Assembly: GCA_964036665.1 (NCBI GenBank)
Contig: OZ038527.1
Location: forward strand, 13,857,835-13,921,834
From: Gordius sp. MW1
Lineage: Eukaryota > Nematomorpha > Gordioida > Gordea > Gordiidae
DNA length: 64,000 nt
Direction: 5' to 3'
A program made the position numbers and the translations under genes. Position 1 is the stretch's first letter, and the number at the start of each line of letters is the position of its first letter. This document shows, one piece after another, positions 61,201 through 64,000 of this stretch. The notes beneath the pieces were generated by a model. That model was not told where the DNA came from and made no database searches. It was given only the letters and a program-made list of their open reading frames with translations.

Positions 61201-62400
61201 TGAGAATCCTATTATCCTCGATTGACTTCCGAAAAGAGATTTTAAGCTGCGAGAACTATCATTTTGACAAAAGACAACGTTTTATTGTTGCGATTAGTTT
61301 GTTGTATCAAACGTGAGTGCTTAATTTTTGAAAACAGCTCTATGCAATCATGATTTCAAAGGAATAGTTTTCTGATTCTGATAAATTTTTACTTTTTATT
61401 ATGGAAACAACGTCTGAAAACGACAACTTTCATCGGATGAATACGGTTAAATTGAAAGAAAAAAATGTGAAAATTTGAGGTAAAAATATTTATTTTTTTT
61501 GATTTCTATGTGAAAGAGCTTGAAAAAATATATAAAAGTAAGCCGATTTGAGAATCCTATTATCCTCGATTGACTTCCGAAAAGAGGTTTTAAGCTGCGA
61601 GAACAATCATATTGACAAAAGACAACGTTTTATTGTTGCGATTAGTTTGTTGTATCGCAACGTGAGTGCTTAATTTTTGAAAATTTCTCTATGCGATTAT
61701 GATTTCAAAGTAATAGTTTTCTGATTCTGATAAATTTTTACTTTTTATCATGGAAACAACGTCTGAAAACGACAACTTTCATCGGATGAATACGGTTGAA
61801 TAAAAAAATGTGAAAAATTTTGAGGTAAAAATATTCATTTTTTTCGATTCTATGTGAAAGAGCTTGAAAAAATATATAAAAGTAAGCCGATTTGAGAATC
61901 CTATTATCCTCGATTGACTTCCGAAAAGAGGTTTTAAGCTGCGAGAACTATCATTTTGACAAAAGACAACGTTTTATTGTTGCGATTAGTTTGTTGTGTC
62001 GCAACGTGAGTGCTTAATTTTTGAAAACTGCTCTATGCAATCATGATTTCAAAGTAATAGTTTTCTGATTCTGATAAATTTTTACTTTTTATCATGGAAA
62101 CAACGTCTGAAAACGACAACTTTCATCGGATGAATACAGTTGAAAGAAAAAAATGTGAAAAATTTTGAGGTAAAAATATTTATTTTTTCGATTATATGTG
62201 AAAGAGATTGAAAAAATATATAAAAGTAAGCCGATTTGAGAATCCTATTATCTTCGATTGACATCCGAAAAGATGTTTTAAGCTGCGAGAACTATCATTT
62301 TGACAAAAGACAACGTTTTATTGTTGCGATTAGTTTGTTGTATCGCAACGTGAGTGCTTAATTTTTGAAAATTGCTCTATGCGATCATGATTTCAAAGTA
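58260..62400 (+). repeat. Six-monomer duplication near the right end of array 3
   Basis: AAGCAAATTTGAG at 58424 recurs at 60504 (offset 2080), and ATTCCGTTTTTTTCG at 59061 recurs at 61140 (offset 2079), with another copy at 59760. So about 2.08 kb is duplicated in tandem, with a further inner repeat of about 0.7 kb. Confidence 0.7.
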
Positions 62401-64000
62401 ATAGTTTTCTGATTCTGATAAATTTTTACTTTTTATCATGGAAACAACGTCTGAAAACGACAACTTTCATGGGATGAATACGGTTGAATAAAAAAATGTG
62501 AAAAATTTTGTGGTAAAAATATCCATTTTTTTCGATTCTATGTGAAAGAGATTGAAAAAATATATAAAAGTAAGCCGATTTGGGAATCCTATTATCTTCG
62601 ATTGACATCCGAAAATAGGTTTTAAGCTGCGAGAACTATCATTTTGACAAAAGACAACGTTTTATTGTTGCGATTAGTTTGTTGTATCGCAACGTGAGTG
62701 CTTAATTTTTGAAAATTGCTCTATGCGATCATGATTTCAAAGTAATAGTTTTCTGATTCTGATAAATTTTTACTTTTTATCATGGAAACAACGTCTGAAA
62801 ACGACAACTTTCATCGGATGAATACAGTTGAAAGAAAAAAATGTGAAAAATTTTGAGGTAAAAATATTTATTTTTTTCGATTATATGTGAAAGAGATTGA
62901 AAAAATATATAAAAGTAAGCCGATTTGACAATCCTATTATCTTCGATTGACATCCGAAAAGATGTTTTAAGCTGCGAGAACTATCATTTTGACAAAAGAC
63001 AACCTTTTATTGTTGCGATTAGTTTGTTGTATCGCAACGTGAGTGCTTAATTTTTGAAAATTGCTCTATGCGATCATGATTTCAAAGTAATAGTTTTCTG
63101 ATTCTGATAAATTTTTACTTTTTATCATGGAAACAACGTCTGAAAACGACAACTTTCATCGGATGAATACAGTTGAAAGAAAAAAATGTGAAAAATTTTG
63201 AGGTAAAAATATTTATTTTTTTCGATTATATGTGAAAGAGATTGAAAAAATATATAAAAGTAAGCCGATTTGAGAATCCTATTATCTTCGATTGACATCC
63301 GAAAAGATGTTTTAAGCTGCGAGAACTATCATTTTGACAAAAGACAACGTTTTATTGTTGCGATTAGTTTGTTGTATCGCAACGTGAGTGCTTAATTTTT
63401 GAAAATTGCTCTATGCGATCATGATTTCAAAGTAATAGTTTTCTGATTCTGATAAATTTTTACTTTTTATCATGAAAACAACGTCTGAAAACTACAACTT
63501 TCATCGGATGAATACGGTTAAATGGAAAGAAAAAAATGTGAAAATTTGAGGTAAAAATATTCATTTTTTTCGATTCTATGTGAAAGAGCGTAAAAAAATA
63601 TATAATAATAAGCCAATTTGAGAATCCTATTATCCTCGATTGACTTCCGAAAAGAGATTTTAAGCTGCGAGAACAATCATATTGACAAAAGACAACGTTT
63701 TATTGTTGCGATTAGTTTGTTGTATCAAACGTGAGTGCTTAATTTTTGAAAAGTGCTCTATGCAATCATGATTTCAAAGTAATAGTTTTCTGATTCTGAT
63801 AAATTTTTACTTTTTATCATGGAAACAACGTCTAAAAACGACAACTTTCATCGGATGAATACGGTTGAAAGAAAAAAATGTGAAAAATTTTGAGGTAAAA
63901 TATTTTTTTTTTTCAATTCTATGTGAAAGAGCTTGAAAAAATATATAAAAGTAAGCCGATTTGAGAATCCTATTATCCTCGATTGACTTCCGAAAAGAGG

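Larger units (their letters stand above)
35294..64000 (+). repeat. Satellite array 3 (same monomer, forward; runs off the window)
   Basis: About 84 monomers averaging 342 bp, continuing past the right edge. From 35294 to about 38400 two monomer types alternate (CAATCATGATTTCAAAGTAATAG and CGATCATGATTTCAATGTGATAG), like array 2. Further right the array is a mosaic of multi-monomer duplications. Variants seen only here include GATATAAGAC, a monomer with TTCGTGTGAAAGAG (nine bases shorter), and TTCCGTTTTTTTCG near 59.06, 59.76 and 61.14 kb. No gene or insertion was seen in these 28.7 kb. Confidence 0.97.

Noticed and set aside
4294..62608. ORFs of 60-79 codons inside the satellite arrays, on both strands
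   Set aside because: They recur with the monomer, differ by frame-breaking indels between copies, are low-complexity (F, I, K, S rich) and span monomer joints. They are by-products of the repeat sequence.
485..64000. CRISPR-like array
   Set aside because: The repeats are about 343 bp, directly adjacent, without unique spacers.
485..64000. CENP-B box in the satellite monomer
   Set aside because: TTCGATTGACTTCCG has the TTCG and a correctly spaced A, but lacks the required CGGG. A centromere role remains possible but is not shown by this motif.
485..64000. Definite spliced-leader or snRNA genes in the monomer
   Set aside because: The hairpin is disrupted in many copies, the putative exon is too long and no downstream stem is clear, so it is kept only as a speculative finding.

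Overview
The window looks like AT-rich heterochromatin of a eukaryote, probably an invertebrate animal. About 55 of the 64 kb is one satellite family with a monomer of about 343 bp. The remainder is LTR retrotransposon DNA. No host gene, tRNA, rRNA, CRISPR array or prokaryotic gene was found. The taxon cannot be fixed from the sequence.

Layout: 1-484 is a diverged LTR-like copy running off the left edge. 485-15254 is satellite array 1 (forward). 15255-16580 is a short degenerate LTR element whose LTRs carry long C/G tracts (called the G-run element here). 16581-17837 is the 5' part of a Ty3/gypsy-like element on the minus strand: 575-bp LTR, primer binding site, leader, and an ORF with a membrane segment and a zinc knuckle. 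17838-29104 is satellite array 2, in reverse orientation. 29105-29600 is another G-run LTR (minus). 29601-35293 is the 3' part of the Ty3/gypsy-like element on the plus strand: zinc-knuckle remnant, protease-RT-RNase H ORF, integrase ORF, small CCHC ORF, polypurine tract and 575-bp LTR. 35294-64000 is satellite array 3 (forward).

The main result is that 15.26-29.6 kb reads as an inversion. Turning this segment over makes all three satellite arrays one orientation and joins the 5' and 3' halves of one Ty3/gypsy element. It also restores two independent 5-bp target-site duplications: ATTCT around the Ty3 element and GAAAC around a solo G-run LTR. The two breakpoints lie in inverted G-run LTR copies that look nearly identical over about 425 bp, so recombination between them (or a misassembly through them) explains the arrangement.

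The satellite also has higher-order structure: a 2733-bp unit of eight monomers present three times at 45.6-54.5 kb, a multi-monomer block present three times in array 1, and a mostly dimeric A/B alternation in array 2 and at the start of array 3. Each monomer carries a TATA-like box, a potential hairpin, a splice-donor-like GTGAGT and an AATTTTTGA box. Whether these matter for transcription is open.
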